Notes: generated by a model not told the origin, from the sequence alone. Positions 22,061 to 32,939 are shown, counted from the first letter of the stretch. The stretch is 64,000 nt of DNA from Meconema thalassinum (GCA_946902985.2 OX336389.2:146309099-146373098); one strand, 5' to 3'. A program made the numbers and translations.

Positions 22061-23273
22061 GGGCAATAGACAGACTGAAAGTAAAGGATGTAAACGAAAG
22101 ATTCAAAAAGAGTATAAAGGAAGGAATAATGAAAAACCCTAAACAAACTTCAATTGCAGACGAATGGGCACTTTTGAAGAATGAAATAACAAAATCCGCA
22201 GAAGAAAACATTGGTAGGAAAGAAAGAATAGGTAGAAAACCGTGGGTCACTCAGGATATACTAGAATTAATGGATGAAAGGCGGAAACACAAGAATGTAA
22301 GAGATGAAAAGGGGAAAGCAGAATACAGACGTCTGAGAAATGAGGTTAACAAGAAGTGCAAGGAAGCGAAAGAAGAATGGTTGAATGAGAAATGTGCAGG
22401 TATAGAAAATTGTCTGAAATTAGGAAAAGTAGACACAGCTTATCGAAGGATTAAGAATACTTTTGGGGAAAAGAAGACTAAGTGCTGTAATATTAAGGAC
22501 ACAAATGGAAAGCCTGTAACAGATATGGAAGAAAAGGTTGAGAGATGGAAAGCTTACATAGAGTGTTTGTATAAGGGAAAGGAGATTGAGAATCGTGTAA
22601 TGGAAAGGGAGGAGGAAATTGATTAAAATGCAAAAGGAGATTTAATAATGAGATCAGAATTTGACAGAGCATTGGAAAACTTAAGCAGGAACAAAGCACC
22701 AGGCATAGATGATATACCGATGGAGTTGCTACGCTGCATAGGAGATGAATGTCTGACCAGGTTATTTCACTTGGTGTGTAGGATTTATGAGACAGGTGAG
22801 GTACTCCCTGATTTCAAGAAGAATGTTATCATCCCTATACGAAAGAAAGTGGGAGCTGACAGATGTGAAGATTACCGTACAATCAGCTTGGTTACTCATG
22901 CTTCAAAGATCCTATCTAGCATAATTGACAAGAGGATTGAAAGCCAGATAGAATCGGAGTTGGGTGAAGACCAGTTTGGTTTCAGGAGAAATGTAGGAAC
23001 AAGGGAAGCTGTACTAAGTCTTAGGCTGATTTTGGAAGGTAGAATAAGGAAAGATAAGAGAACGTTCATGGCATTTGCAGACTTAGAAAAGGCTCTTGAT
23101 AATGTTGCTTGGACTAAATTGTTTGATATTTTGAAATCTATTGGAATAAAGTACAGGGATAGGAGGGTGATATACAATCTGTACAGACACCAGACAGCAG
23201 TCATTCGAGCTGAAGGACATGTGAGAGAAGCTGGTATTCAGAAAGGTGTAAGGCAAGACTGCAACTTATCACC

Positions 23274-23279
23274 CATACT
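23274..23279. repeat. Target-site duplication of the palindromic element, left copy (CATACT)
   Basis: CATACT stands directly before the element and again directly after it at 41,803-41,808. Removing the element and one copy restores a continuous coding text ...CCCATACTCTTCAAT (Pro-Ile-Leu-Phe-Asn), which is the expected reverse transcriptase sequence at this site. Confidence 0.9.
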
Positions 23280-23354
23280 AGTAGTGTGGTAGTGACAGAG
23301 CTGCTCCACTTAGGAAGTTGTGAGCCCCTGCGACCTTGGAATGGAAGGAGTCAT

Positions 23355-23918
23355 GCTAGGAGGGCGTGCTTGGATTCGTTTTTTTCGTCTCGTTGTGCTC
23401 TTTACGGGAATGTAGGTGTCGAAAAGGTGAAGTTAGGGTTTTGGGTCTAAAAATGCGTTTTTCACATTTTTGCTGATTTTTGGAAAACGGGCCATGCTAG
23501 GAGGGCGTGCTTGGATTCGTTTTTTTCGTCTCGTTGTGCTCTTTACGGGAATGTAGGTGTCGAAAAGGTGAAGTTAGGGTTTTGGGTCAAAACATGCGTT
23601 TTTCACATTTTTGCCGATTTTTGGAAAACGGGTCATGCTAGGAGGGCGTGCTTGGATTCGTTTATTTCGTTTCGTTGTGCTCTTTACGGGAATGTAGGTG
23701 TCGGAAAGGTGAACTTAGGGTTTTGGGTCTAAAAATGCGTTTTTCACATTTTTGCCGATTTTTGGAAAACGGGCCGTGCTAGGAGGGCGTGCTTGGATTC
23801 GTTTTTTTCGTCTCGTCGTGCTCTTTACGGGAATGTAGGTGTCGGAAAGGTGAATTTAGGGTTTTGGGTCAAAACATGCGTTTTTCACATTTTTGTCGAT
23901 TTTTTGGAAAACCGAAAA
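23355..23918 (+). repeat. 141-bp tandem array, left arm (four units)
   Basis: Units start at 23,355, 23,496, 23,637 and 23,778 with GCTAGGAGGGCGTGCTTGG (GCTAGG... in all) and include CTTTACGGGAATGTAGGTGTC and a TTTTTGGAAAACGGG end. The period is exactly 141 bp. A diverged continuation, with CGTCTC...CTTTACG...GGAATGTAGG fragments, runs to about 24,200. The frames across the units are repeat translations, not genes. Confidence 0.93.
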
Positions 23919-24277
23919 CGTGAGAATGACGTGTGTGATAGTATTTATTTCGTCTCTTTATTCTCTTTACGTGGATATAGACATGAAAAAAATAAAAGCT
24001 GGAAACATGGTTTTCTTATGGAAAAGGTGTTTTTTTTGTGTTCATTTTCGCGTTATTTGGAAAACGAATGAGGCGATTTTTATGATGGGCATGTCGATGT
24101 ATTTGTGTCGTTGTTCAGTTTACGGGAATGTAGGTATGGAAAACCTGAAATCATGGTTTCCGTCATTTTTTTTTTCGAGATCGTTGAGGAAAACGGGGAA
24201 AAAGTAAGAAACCAGATTTGAAGTCACGTTAGGTTATGCGCTTTGATGTTAATAAAACACTTATGCATTATTATTAT

Positions 24278-25760
24278 TCTAAAATTAGGTGTGATAGCTC
24301 AAAAAATAGGGGATGATATGGGCTTTTACCTCGATTGATCATTTCACTCCTAAAACAGTAAATAGTTATGTTATGGGAGAAAAACGTGTTAAACACTTAA
24401 AAATGATAAATGAACCTAAGATCTTTTGTTTTTGATGAAAAATAGCAGGGGGGGTGAAACTACCCCCCAAAATTGAAAAATCCCTATCCCGGAAACGAAG
24501 AAGCCTAAAATTAGGTGTGATAGCTTAAAAAATAGGGGATGATTAGGGCTTTTACCTCGATTGATCATTTCACCCCTAAAACAGTAAATAGTTATGTTAT
24601 GGGGGAAAAAACGTGTTAAACACCTAAAAATGATAAATGAACCTAAGATCTTTTGTTTTTGATGAAAAATAGCAGGGGGGTGAAATTACCCCCCAAAATT
24701 GAAAAATCCCTATCTCGGAAACGAAGAAGCCTAAAATTAGGTGTGATAGCTCAAAAAATAGGGGATGATATGGGCTTTTACCTCGATTGATCATTTCACT
24801 CCTAAAACAGTAAATAGTCATGTTATGGGAAAAAACGTGTTAAACACCTAAAAATGATAAATGAACCTAAGATCTTTTGTTTTTGATGAAAAATAGCAGG
24901 GGGTGAAACTACCCCCCAAAATTGAAAAATCCCTATCTCGGAAACGAAGAAGCCTAAAATTAGGTGTGATAGCTTAAAAAATAGGGGATGATTAGGGCTT
25001 TTACCTCGATTGATCATTTCACCCCTAAAACAGTAAATAGTTATGTTATGGGGGAAAAAACGTGTTAAACACCTAAAAATGATAAATGAACCTAAGATCT
25101 TTTGTTTTTGATGAAAAATAGCAGGGGGGTGAAACTACCCCCCAAAATTGAAAAATCCCTATCTCGGAAACGAAGAAGCCTAAAATTAGGTGTGATAGCT
25201 TAAAAAATAGGGGATGATATGGGCTTTTACCTCGATTGATCATTTCACCCCTAAAACAGTAAATAGTCATGTTATGGGGAAAAAACGTGTTAAACACCTA
25301 AAAATGATAAATGAACCTAAGATCTTTTGTTTTTGATGAAAAATAGCAGGGGGTGAAACTACCCCCCAAAATTGAAAAATCCCTATCTCGGAAACGAAGA
25401 AGCCTAAAATTAGGTGTGATAGCTTAAAAAATAGGGGATGATTAGGGCTTTTACCTCGATTGATCATTTCACCCCTAAAACAGTAAATAGTCATGTTATG
25501 GGAAAAAAACCTGTTAAACACCTAAAAATGATAAATGAACCTAAGATCTTTTGTTTTTGATGAAAAATAGCAGGGGGAAGCAAACAACCCCCAAATTGAA
25601 AAATCCATATCTAGGAAACGAAGAATCCTAAAATTAGGTGTAATGGCTTAAAAAATAGGTCATGATATACGCTTTTACCTGGATAGGTCATTTCACCCCT
25701 AAAACAGTAAATAGTCATGTTATGGGGGAAAATATGTTATACACCTAAAAGCATAAGCAT
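24278..25760 (+). repeat. ~225-bp tandem array, left arm (seven units)
   Basis: Units start near 24,278, 24,504, 24,730, 24,953, 25,179, 25,403 and 25,627 with CCTAAAATTAGGTGTGATAG (the first and last diverged), giving periods of 223-226 bp. Each contains AACCTAAGATCTTTTGTTTT and a GGGGG...CCCCCC pair that could form a short hairpin. The outermost and innermost units are most diverged, as expected for arrays homogenised internally. Confidence 0.92.
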
Positions 25761-25862
25761 CTTTGTGAAACCATGCTTTAATGCACATGTGTATGGGGGA
25801 TGATTGTTGTTATTATTATTATTAGGTAATTATGGATTAATGTGTGTATAGATACTAACCTG

Positions 25863-26075
25863 TGGGGAGCGTGATGGCGCAGGTGCTTAGCTGCTCGTCT
25901 TTACCCGGACGGCTGGGGTTCAAATCCCGGTGACAGCGGGGGTTGGAATTTTCACTCGAAAAATCACGTGGCGTTAGGAAGGGCATTCGGCCTTAAATCC
26001 CGGGCCAAAACCAAAATGAGCCTGGTTGGCTCCGGCGACTCAAACTAATTGGGAAAAACCGAAGAAAGAAAAAAT
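25863..26075 (+). repeat. tRNA-derived SINE, family 2, left arm copy
   Basis: The head reads GCGTGATGGCGCAGGTGCTTAGC and has a B-box GGTTCAAATCCC after ACCCGGACGGCTGG, a pol III promoter layout. The body carries GCGTTAGGAAGGGCATTCGGCC, then GAGCCTGGTTGGCTCCGGCG. It is mirrored at about 39,188-39,395. The head lacks complete cloverleaf pairing, so it is a SINE, not a tRNA gene. Confidence 0.75.
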
Positions 26076-28400
26076 GGTAACTCACTAGTAATAGTAAGCA
26101 TTGGTTGGAGGTGTTGAAGAAGTCAGAATGGCCAACCCTTGCCATAGTTCACGAATGGACCCCCAAAAGTTTTACCTGTCAAGACTCAGTCTACCCTGTT
26201 GCAGCCTTTAGAAAAAAAAATCGAACCGGGGCCTCTGTGGTCACAGTGGACTTATATTCATGATGCTTTTTAAACAAACATACGCTTGTCTACTACCGCT
26301 GGCTTGAATCTGCACAGAGACACTGGCTTTGGTGATAACAGCACAGCGATCTTGTCAGGAAGTTTCATATTACTCATTTGCATGATAGCGGACGTGCTCT
26401 GCACATGACTAGATCGTTGTTAGGTTTGACAAAGGCTTAGTGAAGCTTATTGCAACCTTGAAATGAATGTCATGGTATAGCCGGGGTTGGAAGCCAAGAC
26501 CTTAGGGTTGACAACCAAGTAGGTTAACCACTACATGGTGAGATGGTCAAATAATAATGTAACAGAACATATAGAAACGTTTTCTATAGTTTAACGAATT
26601 GCCATACCATGAGAGGTGTAGGTAATGGAAATTGAATCCTTAGCTGATGATTATACTACTTTCCATGTCCCACGTATAAGCTATCATGTTAGAAAAAGAA
26701 TGGTATGGCTTGTTTTAAACGGAGAATAATTGTGTTTACTATGAAACACAAATCTGAATTTAAAATTAATTTAAAATAATTAATAATTTAAAATTAACTA
26801 ATTTAAAATTAGTTTAGTACGCTGAAGTTAAAATGAATAATGATCACGTTACAGACAGCCAGTTTCAAAGCCATGAGAACTAAGTGAACAAAGTATAAAA
26901 TTCATGAGCCAGTGAGGAATTCAACATGCTGTCCTTTGGACAAGAGAGAAGCCTTCTACAGCGACCCTCAATGGTTTGGGTCATCGTAAAGATGAAAATT
27001 AAATCTAAGCTACTACACTCTTATATACTAGAAGAAGAAATGGAAAACAATTGGTCAAATAAAGGACAGAAGGAATAAAAAATGGCCCTCAACCCTCAAG
27101 CATAAGGATTGAGGGAGTTGGAAGGAAGGAGAGCCATGAAAGGCATATAAAAAGTATACTAGGAGTGGCTTTGCCCCAGAGGTAATGGATAAAGAGGAGG
27201 AAAACTGGACTCAGCTCAGAAATCCCTTGGGGTCGCCAACTTCCAAACTGATCAGCCCTTGAGGGTGTAGCCATAGGCAGAGTGCACCGCAAGTGGTGGG
27301 GCTAAATACACCCTACCTTCTTGAGGGGGCTTGGGCAAAAGACAGGGAATAACATGAAAATAAAAAAGCAAGGCTGCCTCCTCAGCATATCAGAAAAAAT
27401 AAATAAACCAGGGCCAATGAAGTTGCAAAAGGAAGAGACTCCCTAGGGCTCGGATACCCTAATCATGTTGGGGTCGGTAGAGAACAAGAGTTGAGCAAGT
27501 GTGGTCGACAGGAAATAAGACAGAGAGGAGCCTAGCACAAGTTAGTGGAAGCAATGACGGTCTCAGCTGGGACTCCGTGATCGTCAACCTACATGACACT
27601 AGATATAACGCCCAGGGGTGGAATTAAAGACCTCTATTGTTTTATATCACATGGCATGCCTTATAATGCAATACTGGTCCTAGGGTATGCAAAATTGTAT
27701 TAGAAACTCAGCTAATAATAGTGTGCTTGCCCATGATTATTTTCCCAAGGACTGATAACCATGATTTCCAAGCCCCTAAGTAAGACAAAAAACAAATGAT
27801 TTTCATTTTCCAATGAGTTGGGGTGAGGTAGGTGAGGTGAGTTTTCTATACACCAAACTGATGTGGTTTCCCACTTCTACTCCAGGCAAATGCACATTAG
27901 ATGTTAAGAATAGTCAAATGGTTTGCAACTGCCCAATGCTAGGACCTGATTAGTGGCTTTTAAAAGATGGAATGGAATGGAGTACACTTCCCCCAAAACC
28001 AACAAGAGGAGTGTTCGATCCCCCACAACAACCATCCTTAAAGTCAATATAAATGACTATGCACTTCAGCTCATGACGGTCTCCTCTCTCCAATCCTACC
28101 CCTTGGTGGTGAAAGGCACACTCTAATACAACCATCATAGTGACAGGTTATCTGTTAAATACCTAACTATCCCCAGATTTACCTTAAATTTTCCTAAAAT
28201 TCACTACATTTTCCGCAAATTGACCAAATGACACAACATTCCAGCAAAATTCAACAAATGACTACCAGATTTATTGAAATTCCATTGATTTACCTAAGCA
28301 TGGTTTAAACTACCTCAAATTCATATAAAATTAGACGAATATAGATGAAAATTCACTAAAATTTACTGAATTTAGCCAAGTGGTGTACAAACCATGACAT
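26076..28400. other. Left-arm interior, mostly unrecognised, with a tRNA-like SINE head
   Basis: Around 26,465-26,550 the minus strand has a tRNA-like head (TAGTGGTTAACCTACTTGG and a B-box-like GGCTTCCAACCCC). The rest contains an AATTTAAAATTAA-rich inverted patch near 26,755-26,815 and ACTAAAATTTAC-type AT-rich text near 28,200-28,430. Frames of 60-70 codons in this part are mirrored in the right arm but lack motifs. Confidence 0.5.
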
Positions 28401-28414
28401 TTATCCAATTTTTA

Positions 28415-28771
28415 TTAAAATTGACTACATGTACTCGAAAATTCCATAATATTCCCTTTACATGTATGCTTTTTGTTGTTGTTGTTGTTGTTTCGTTTAC
28501 CACACTCCCTGTAGACAAACACCTCAACATGACTTTCTCCTAGACTAGGAGCTTCACATTCGACATGATAGCTGAGTTTCATTTCCCATAAACTTGTCTC
28601 TGAGGTGGGTGTCAGGAAAAGGCATCCAGCTGTAAAAACCACACCCTCACGTAGACTTTCATAACCTCTTACGTTGAGGTTCCTTACACTAACGACATTA
28701 AATGATTGAACGGTTTCCTTTTCACAATTCCTGTCTATACTTTCCTCTTTAAGGTTGCAAGATGTTTGCAA
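28415..28771 (-). other. 118-codon open frame, left arm, doubtful gene
   Basis: The frame is kept in both arms with one residue change (Ser/Thr), which near-identity of the arms alone would explain. The middle (GCLFLTPTSETSLW) lies over a GTGTCAGGAAAAGGCATCC segment that resembles a SINE/LINE body, and the tail is a run of Asn from a GTT microsatellite. I see no domain, signal peptide or membrane segment. It is more likely repeat-derived sequence than a protein gene. Confidence 0.25.
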
Positions 28772-28799
28772 GATTCCTAAAATGCAATTAAATGTAATA

Positions 28800-29740
28800 A
28801 ATACCTTAAGATGGTTTCATTTGTTTAATGATATGATGTTGATGGTGGATATATACGTTAAGACTAATTTTTGTTAGGTCTTGACTGGCCTTGCAATTAG
28901 AAATTGACTAACCAAACATGGGTTATCTACCAGGGGAACACTTTGACCACTATATTGGTTATTGACCAGTAAGTACAGTTCTAGTAATGAGACAGAAATC
29001 CAACACAAACAATGAGCGCGCAATGCGGTGGAGATTGGTACCACGATGTACTGTCGGTTATGTAGCTATGTGGAATGTACATCACATATGGTTTACTTGA
29101 AGGTTTGGAGGTTTCATTAAAGATATTTCTACAATAAACCATTTTCAAATGGCCATTCGTTGGTGTGAAAATATTTATTATATGGTATTTTATGAAAACA
29201 ATTATGATTTATAAAAAAATTTATATGTTTACTGTATTCTTATTTAATGTAAGCACTGGAGGCACTATCGACCAAAATACAGCACTATCTGGAATGTATA
29301 TTGCATACATGAAGGTTTGGTGATCCCATTAAAGGTATTCCTACAATAAATGATTTTTAAGTTCTCGTTTTATGGCATGATTATTTAATATATGCTATTT
29401 GCTAATAGGATTTGACACTGGAATTATTTTACAAGTAGTTATTTTAATGACCAACAGAGTTTAATGTTAACAAGGCACAGCTCTATTTGAAATTTTGAAT
29501 AACATGTTGCATGTTATACATTATATGCAACTACTGTAAGGCTTGTAATTTATTTAATGCCTTTAACCCTATATTAAACACTCAGTTTGCAATACTGATA
29601 ACTGCAATGTTACTGAAAAAAAAATTGAAACAAAACAAAAATCAGCATTGAAAAGCCAAAAAGTGGTTGAGCATATATATAGTGGGGAAAAGAAAAGTTT
29701 TGTAAACACTAATGTTCAACAAGACTAATTAAATCAGTAA
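28800..29740. other. Left-arm interior between the doubtful frame and the tRNA gene
   Basis: I see no gene. Two diverged copies of AAGGTTTGG...CATTAAAG/GATATTTCTACAATAAA (near 29,097-29,140 and 29,308-29,352) suggest an old ~210-bp tandem duplication. It is mirrored at about 35,505-36,445. Confidence 0.45.
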
Positions 29741-29742
29741 CT

Positions 29743-29830
29743 GTCAGGGTGGCCGAGTGGTTAAGGCGTTTGACTTAAGATCAAATTTCCAAATATTTAA
29801 GGAAGCAAGGGTTCGAATCCCTTCCCTGAC
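29743..29830 (+). tRNA. tRNA-Leu (anticodon UAA), left arm copy
   Basis: An 88-nt cloverleaf with perfect stems: acceptor GTCAGGG/CCCTGAC, D stem GCC/GGC, anticodon stem TTTGA/TCAAA around loop CTTAAGA (anticodon TAA), a long class-II variable arm with TTCC/GGAA pairing, and T stem AAGGG/CCCTT around TTCGAAT. Internal promoters are intact (A box TGGCCGAGTGG, B box GGTTCGAATCC). The discriminator base is A, as expected for Leu. The first long T run downstream is at about 29,897, somewhat far for a pol III terminator. It decodes UUA. It looks functional and is duplicated on the other arm. Confidence 0.93.
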
Positions 29831-30026
29831 ATAACTATTGCTTGAACATGCAAGAAAACAAGAAATATACACAAACTATGTTTATCAATTTAATCATTTT
29901 TTTATTTTTATTTTTTTACAAGAGATAGACACACAGAATACAGCTCTTTTGGTTTATCAGTTCTTTTAAACATAACACTTGTTGAAAATTATTTTTAGGG
30001 GATGGCGGTGTTGCAACGTTGACCCA

Positions 30027-30899
30027 TCACACAATAATAGCAGCTTTACGAAGTTCATTTTCTATATTTAATAGCTCTTTCTCATAACCAATATGACCAA
30101 GCTGTTTACAGGCATGCAAGAGCTGTAGACGTTCGACTAATATATTAGGATCGTTCCATTTACTATTTTTTATGAATGGTTTCAGAATCTCGGGAAGCAG
30201 TTCATAATTATCACCATTAATATGATTATCATTCTCATTATTATAATCATTTTCATAATGATGATCATTATCATCGTTATCATTACCATGATAATTTCCA
30301 CCTGTGTCCACAGTCTGTTCAATGGTTTGAGTTGTCTTTGATAGTGTTGAAAGCTTCTTTTTAGATGTGCTAGAATGCTTTAACATTCTTATGTTATTAT
30401 TACCACTATTACCTTTCCCCACTAACTTTTTGATGGGGTATATTTTCTCTGATAGGGTTGAGGGCTTTGGAGATGTGGGTGCATGTCTGAACATGGGTTT
30501 CACAGGAGGTGTTAAAGGTTTCTCATTAAACAACTCGCTAACAGCATGAGTGCGTTGTAGTGTATTAAACTTGAGGTTAATATTATCTTGAGCAGTACTA
30601 TCTTTCTCTTGGACTTGGCTTCTTGCTTTGGTTTGGGTTTTCCTTACATTTAGACTAGCGTGATTATTAAGTTTACATTCATGATTGTTTGAAGAAAGTA
30701 CGTCCAATTCTTTTGTTTTAAGCATTCCTCGACACTGTTTCGATCGTTGCTTTGAACAGCGCCAAATAACAGTTCCATTTTTATTGCTTCGTTTCACAAT
30801 ATATGAATATCCTTTATAGTATGCATAAGGCTTACCATACCTAGTCACTGATACTTCCATATCAACTGTCAAGCACAAACTAATCTCTAGTAAAGACAA
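30027..30899 (-). CDS. FLYWCH-type zinc-finger protein, left arm copy (intact)
   Basis: 290 residues as drawn; the Met at residue 13 (MEVSVTRYGKPYAYYKGYSY) fits the domain better as the start. Residues about 17-75 match a FLYWCH zinc finger: aromatic YKGYSYIV, then VIWRC, KQCRGML and a terminal NNHEC where His-x-His is usual. FLYWCH domains bind DNA and occur in chromatin proteins and in products of some DNA transposons. The middle is Ser/Thr/Lys rich, followed by an Asn/Asp/His-rich low-complexity stretch at about 195-230. The last ~60 residues (LLPEILKPFIKNSKWNDPNI...) look helical and unrecognised. An AATAAAAATAAAA-type signal follows about 100 bp downstream. It is the only sizeable protein gene in the element, so it may act on it, but that is inference. 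Confidence 0.8.
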   Translation of the reverse strand: MSLLEISLCLTVDMEVSVTRYGKPYAYYKGYSYIVKRSNKNGTVIWRCSKQRSKQCRGMLKTKELDVLSSNNHECKLNNHASLNVRKTQTKARSQVQEKDSTAQDNINLKFNTLQRTHAVSELFNEKPLTPPVKPMFRHAPTSPKPSTLSEKIYPIKKLVGKGNSGNNNIRMLKHSSTSKKKLSTLSKTTQTIEQTVDTGGNYHGNDNDDNDHHYENDYNNENDNHINGDNYELLPEILKPFIKNSKWNDPNILVERLQLLHACKQLGHIGYEKELLNIENELRKAAIIV

Positions 30900-30924
30900 C
30901 TTGGTAATAACAACAATAGTTTAA

Positions 30925-31115
30925 TGTGGGAGCATAAATACATGCAAAAAGTGGGAGCAAAGTTGGGGGGTAAAAAGTGGGAGCAAAAGTGGTAGCAAAT
31001 GTGGGAGAAAAAAATAACTGTGAGCAAAAAGTGGGAGCAAATATGGGATCAAATGTGGGAGCAAGGCAAATATAAAAAAGTGGGAGCAAATATGCTAACA
31101 AATATGTCAACAAAT
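30925..31115 (-). repeat. GTGGGAGCAAA-type short tandem repeats, left arm, outer block
   Basis: About a dozen imperfect repeats of GTGGGAGCAAA(A) with variable A runs. The minus-strand frames here (APTF-type peptides) are translations of the repeat. The mirrored block is at about 34,130-34,325. Confidence 0.85.
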
Positions 31116-31224
31116 ATACCAGCAAAAGTAAATACACAAGTCAAGATAGATTAAACTGCAAAGAAAATATGGAAGCAAATATGAGAGCAAAAATTGTGTT
31201 TTTTCTAAAACAACTAGACATAAC

Positions 31225-31432
31225 AAACTTAGTCATAACCTAACCTAACCTAACCTAACCTCACCTAACCTCACCTAACCTATCCTAACCTCACCTCACC
31301 TAACTTCACCTAACCTAACCTAACCTAACTTAACTTCACCTAATCTAACTTGACTGAACTTTACCTAACCTAACCTATCATAACTTCACCTAACCTAACT
31401 TTACCTAATCTAACTTCACCTAACCTAACTTT
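31225..31432 (-). repeat. Telomere-like (CCTAA)n tract, left arm
   Basis: Runs of CCTAA (TTAGG on the minus strand) interspersed with CCTCA, CTTCA and CTTTA variants. (TTAGG)n is the ancestral insect telomere repeat. The tract is degenerate and internal, so it is not a chromosome end. It is mirrored at about 33,820-34,018, with the G-rich strand running outward from the palindrome centre. Confidence 0.85.
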
Positions 31433-31435
31433 CAA

Positions 31436-31920
31436 CTCACAGATCAAAATTAAATTCTAGGCATAGTTGAGTTGGAACCCAAGACTTCAGGGATAACACA
31501 CAAGTATACTAGTCACTACACCGCAAAATGGGCAAATTATCATGCAACACAACATAAAGTAAAAGTTTCCTGTAGTGTAACTCATTGGCTGTCAACCATA
31601 GTTTGGGAATTCAAACCCAAGACCCCAGGACTTTTGTTTTGAACATTATCAGAAATATTATTCCATTTACATTTTGCTGCTGCTGCTTATAGTTATAAGA
31701 GTTGGCATTAATATGGAAAGCAAAAAAAAATGTGGGAGCAAAAAGTGGGAGGAAAACGTGTAAGCAGAAGTGGGAGAAACAAGTGTGAGCAAATATGGGA
31801 GCAGAAAGTGGGAGCAAATGTGAAAGCAAAAGTGGGAGCAAAAAGAGCGAGCAAGAGTGAGTGCACAAAGTAGGAGCAAATTGTGTGAGTAAAAAGTGGG
31901 GGCAAATGTGGTGTTTTACT
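31436..31920 (-). repeat. Composite unit copy 1, left arm: tRNA-like head, shared body, GTGGGAGC array
   Basis: The minus strand carries a tRNA-like head (TGCGGTGTAGTGACTAGTAT, B-box-like GGGTTCCAACTC) at about 31,465-31,540, a body ending in a conserved block AACATTATCAGAAATATTATT, and a GTGGGAGCAAA array at 31,730-31,915. The same order recurs at 31,925-32,300, so the unit, including a preceding CCTAA tract, is tandemly duplicated within each arm. Confidence 0.75.
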
Positions 31921-31924
31921 AAAA

Positions 31925-32305
31925 CAATCTCCCCTAACCTAACCTAAACTAACTTCACCCAACCTAATTTCACCTAACCTAACCTTCCAACTCTCAGATC
32001 AAAAATTAAATTCTGGCCATAGTCGAGTTGGAACCCAAAACCTCTGGGATAACACCCAAGTATACTAGCCACTACATCGCAAAATGGGCTAATTATCATG
32101 CAACACAACACAAAAAATAAAAAGTTTTCTGTGGTGTAACTCATTGGCTGACAATTATAGTTGAGAATTCAAACCCAAGACCTCAGTACTTTTGTTTTGA
32201 ACATTATCAGAAATATTATTCCATTTACATTTTGCTGTTGCTTATAGTTATAAGAGTTGGCATTAATATGGAAGCAAAAGTGAAAGCAAAATGTGGGTGC
32301 AAGCA
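31925..32305 (-). repeat. Composite unit copy 2, left arm
   Basis: A short CCTAACCTAAC tract (31,932-31,985), the tRNA-like head (31,995-32,100), the body with AACATTATCAGAAATATTATT (32,200-32,222) and a residual GAAGCAAAAGTGAAAGC array repeat the order of copy 1 about 548 bp away, with the array shortened. Confidence 0.75.
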
Positions 32306-32580
32306 TGGCTGGTTGTAGAGACTTTCATATCAACTAATACACATAAATTAAATTTTAGTAAAGTCACTTGGCTAATAATAATAATATTAACAGTTTAAAA
32401 AAAATTCAAGGGGATTGATATTTTTCAGGGTGTAATTTCCAAAGTACTGTCAAGAATAATAATTACATGAACAGATTCCAAGAACTCTAGAGTGCTTTTA
32501 AGGTTAATGATTGGCTAGGAGTGAGATAGAGCTAGCTAACCTAAGTTAACCTCAGCTCAGTAAACCTAACCTTGTCACAT
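32306..32580. other. Inner part of the left arm next to the centre
   Basis: No gene. The segment from about 32,450 to the centre is the part that has a diverged single-copy relative at 46,575-46,795. Confidence 0.6.
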
Positions 32581-32606
32581 GGCATGTTCTACAAATATAG
32601 ACTTGC

Positions 32607-32638
32607 TTTGAGAATGGCTATGACGTCACAGATGAATG
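32607..32638. other. Central spacer of the palindrome
   Basis: A 32-bp asymmetric spacer between GGCATGTTCT...GACTTGC and GCAAGTC...AGAACATGCC. It contains TGACGTCA (32,621-32,628), a perfect CRE/ATF-type octamer that may be coincidental. In the single-copy relative near 46,580 the text equivalent to the spacer continues into unrelated sequence after GCCATTC (minus-sense GAATGGC). The palindrome instead switches strand after GAATGGC, so the joint falls at a 2-3-bp GC/GGC microhomology. Confidence 0.85.
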
Positions 32639-32939
32639 GCAAGTCTATATTTGTAGAACATGCCATGTGACAAGGTTAGGTTTACTGAGCTGAGGTTAAC
32701 TTAGGTTAGCTAGCTCTATCTCACTCCTAGCCAATCATTAACCTTAAAAGCACTCTAGAGTTCTTGGAATCTGTTCATGTAATTATTATTCTTGACAGTA
32801 CTTTGGAAATTACACCCTGAAAAATATCAATCCCCTTGAATTTTTTTTAAACTGTTAATATTATTATTATTAGCCAAGTGACTTTACTAAAATTTAATTT
32901 ATGTGTATTAGTTGATATGAAAGTCTCTACAACCAGCCA

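Larger units (their letters stand above)
21560..23279 (+). pseudogene. LINE-B (RTE-like) 5' part: endonuclease and N-terminal half of reverse transcriptase
   Basis: The frame reads IVMGDWNAVVGKGREGKIVGVFGLGERNDRG (AP-endonuclease catalytic block), LVIANTLFNN and NSDHNLVVMKC, then the reverse transcriptase from NKAPGIDDIPMELL through DQFGFRRNVGTREAVL and AFADLEKALDNVAW to KGVRQDCNLSPIL. It is 5'-truncated, has an in-frame stop (RLL*FC) and an internal 110-bp duplication that shifts frame, and changes expected residues (QDC for QGC, ALD for AFD). At 23,279 the gene is cut by the palindromic element. The missing half resumes at 41,809. The style matches RTE-like elements whose proteins are often mis-named craniofacial development protein 2. 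Confidence 0.85.
23280..32606 (+). repeat. Left arm of the palindrome
   Basis: Positions mirror to the right arm by roughly x to 65,245 minus x, with offsets of a few bases near the centre and about 160 bp at the ends. Most segments compared by eye differ by well under 1%. The left arm has four 141-bp units and seven ~225-bp units, whereas the right arm has six and five. Confidence 0.93.

Noticed and set aside
24624..25521. Repeated 65-84-codon minus-strand frames (LILGFFVSEIGIFQFWG)
   Set aside because: Translations of the ~225-bp tandem units. Units differ in length by non-multiples of three and the frames start and stop with each unit.
23355..25760. CRISPR-like array
   Set aside because: Repeats are directly tandem with no unique spacers, and the setting is a eukaryotic transposon.
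30027..30899. FLYWCH protein as the element's transposase
   Set aside because: Only the zinc finger is recognisable; no DDE, DDD or other catalytic core can be seen in the remaining sequence.
31611..31905. Minus-strand frames rich in APTF/SHFLLP as membrane proteins
   Set aside because: They are translations of GTGGGAGCAAA repeats, open in several overlapping frames at once. The same applies to their mirrors at 33,340-33,638 and to the frames at 30,880-31,137 and 34,112-34,369.
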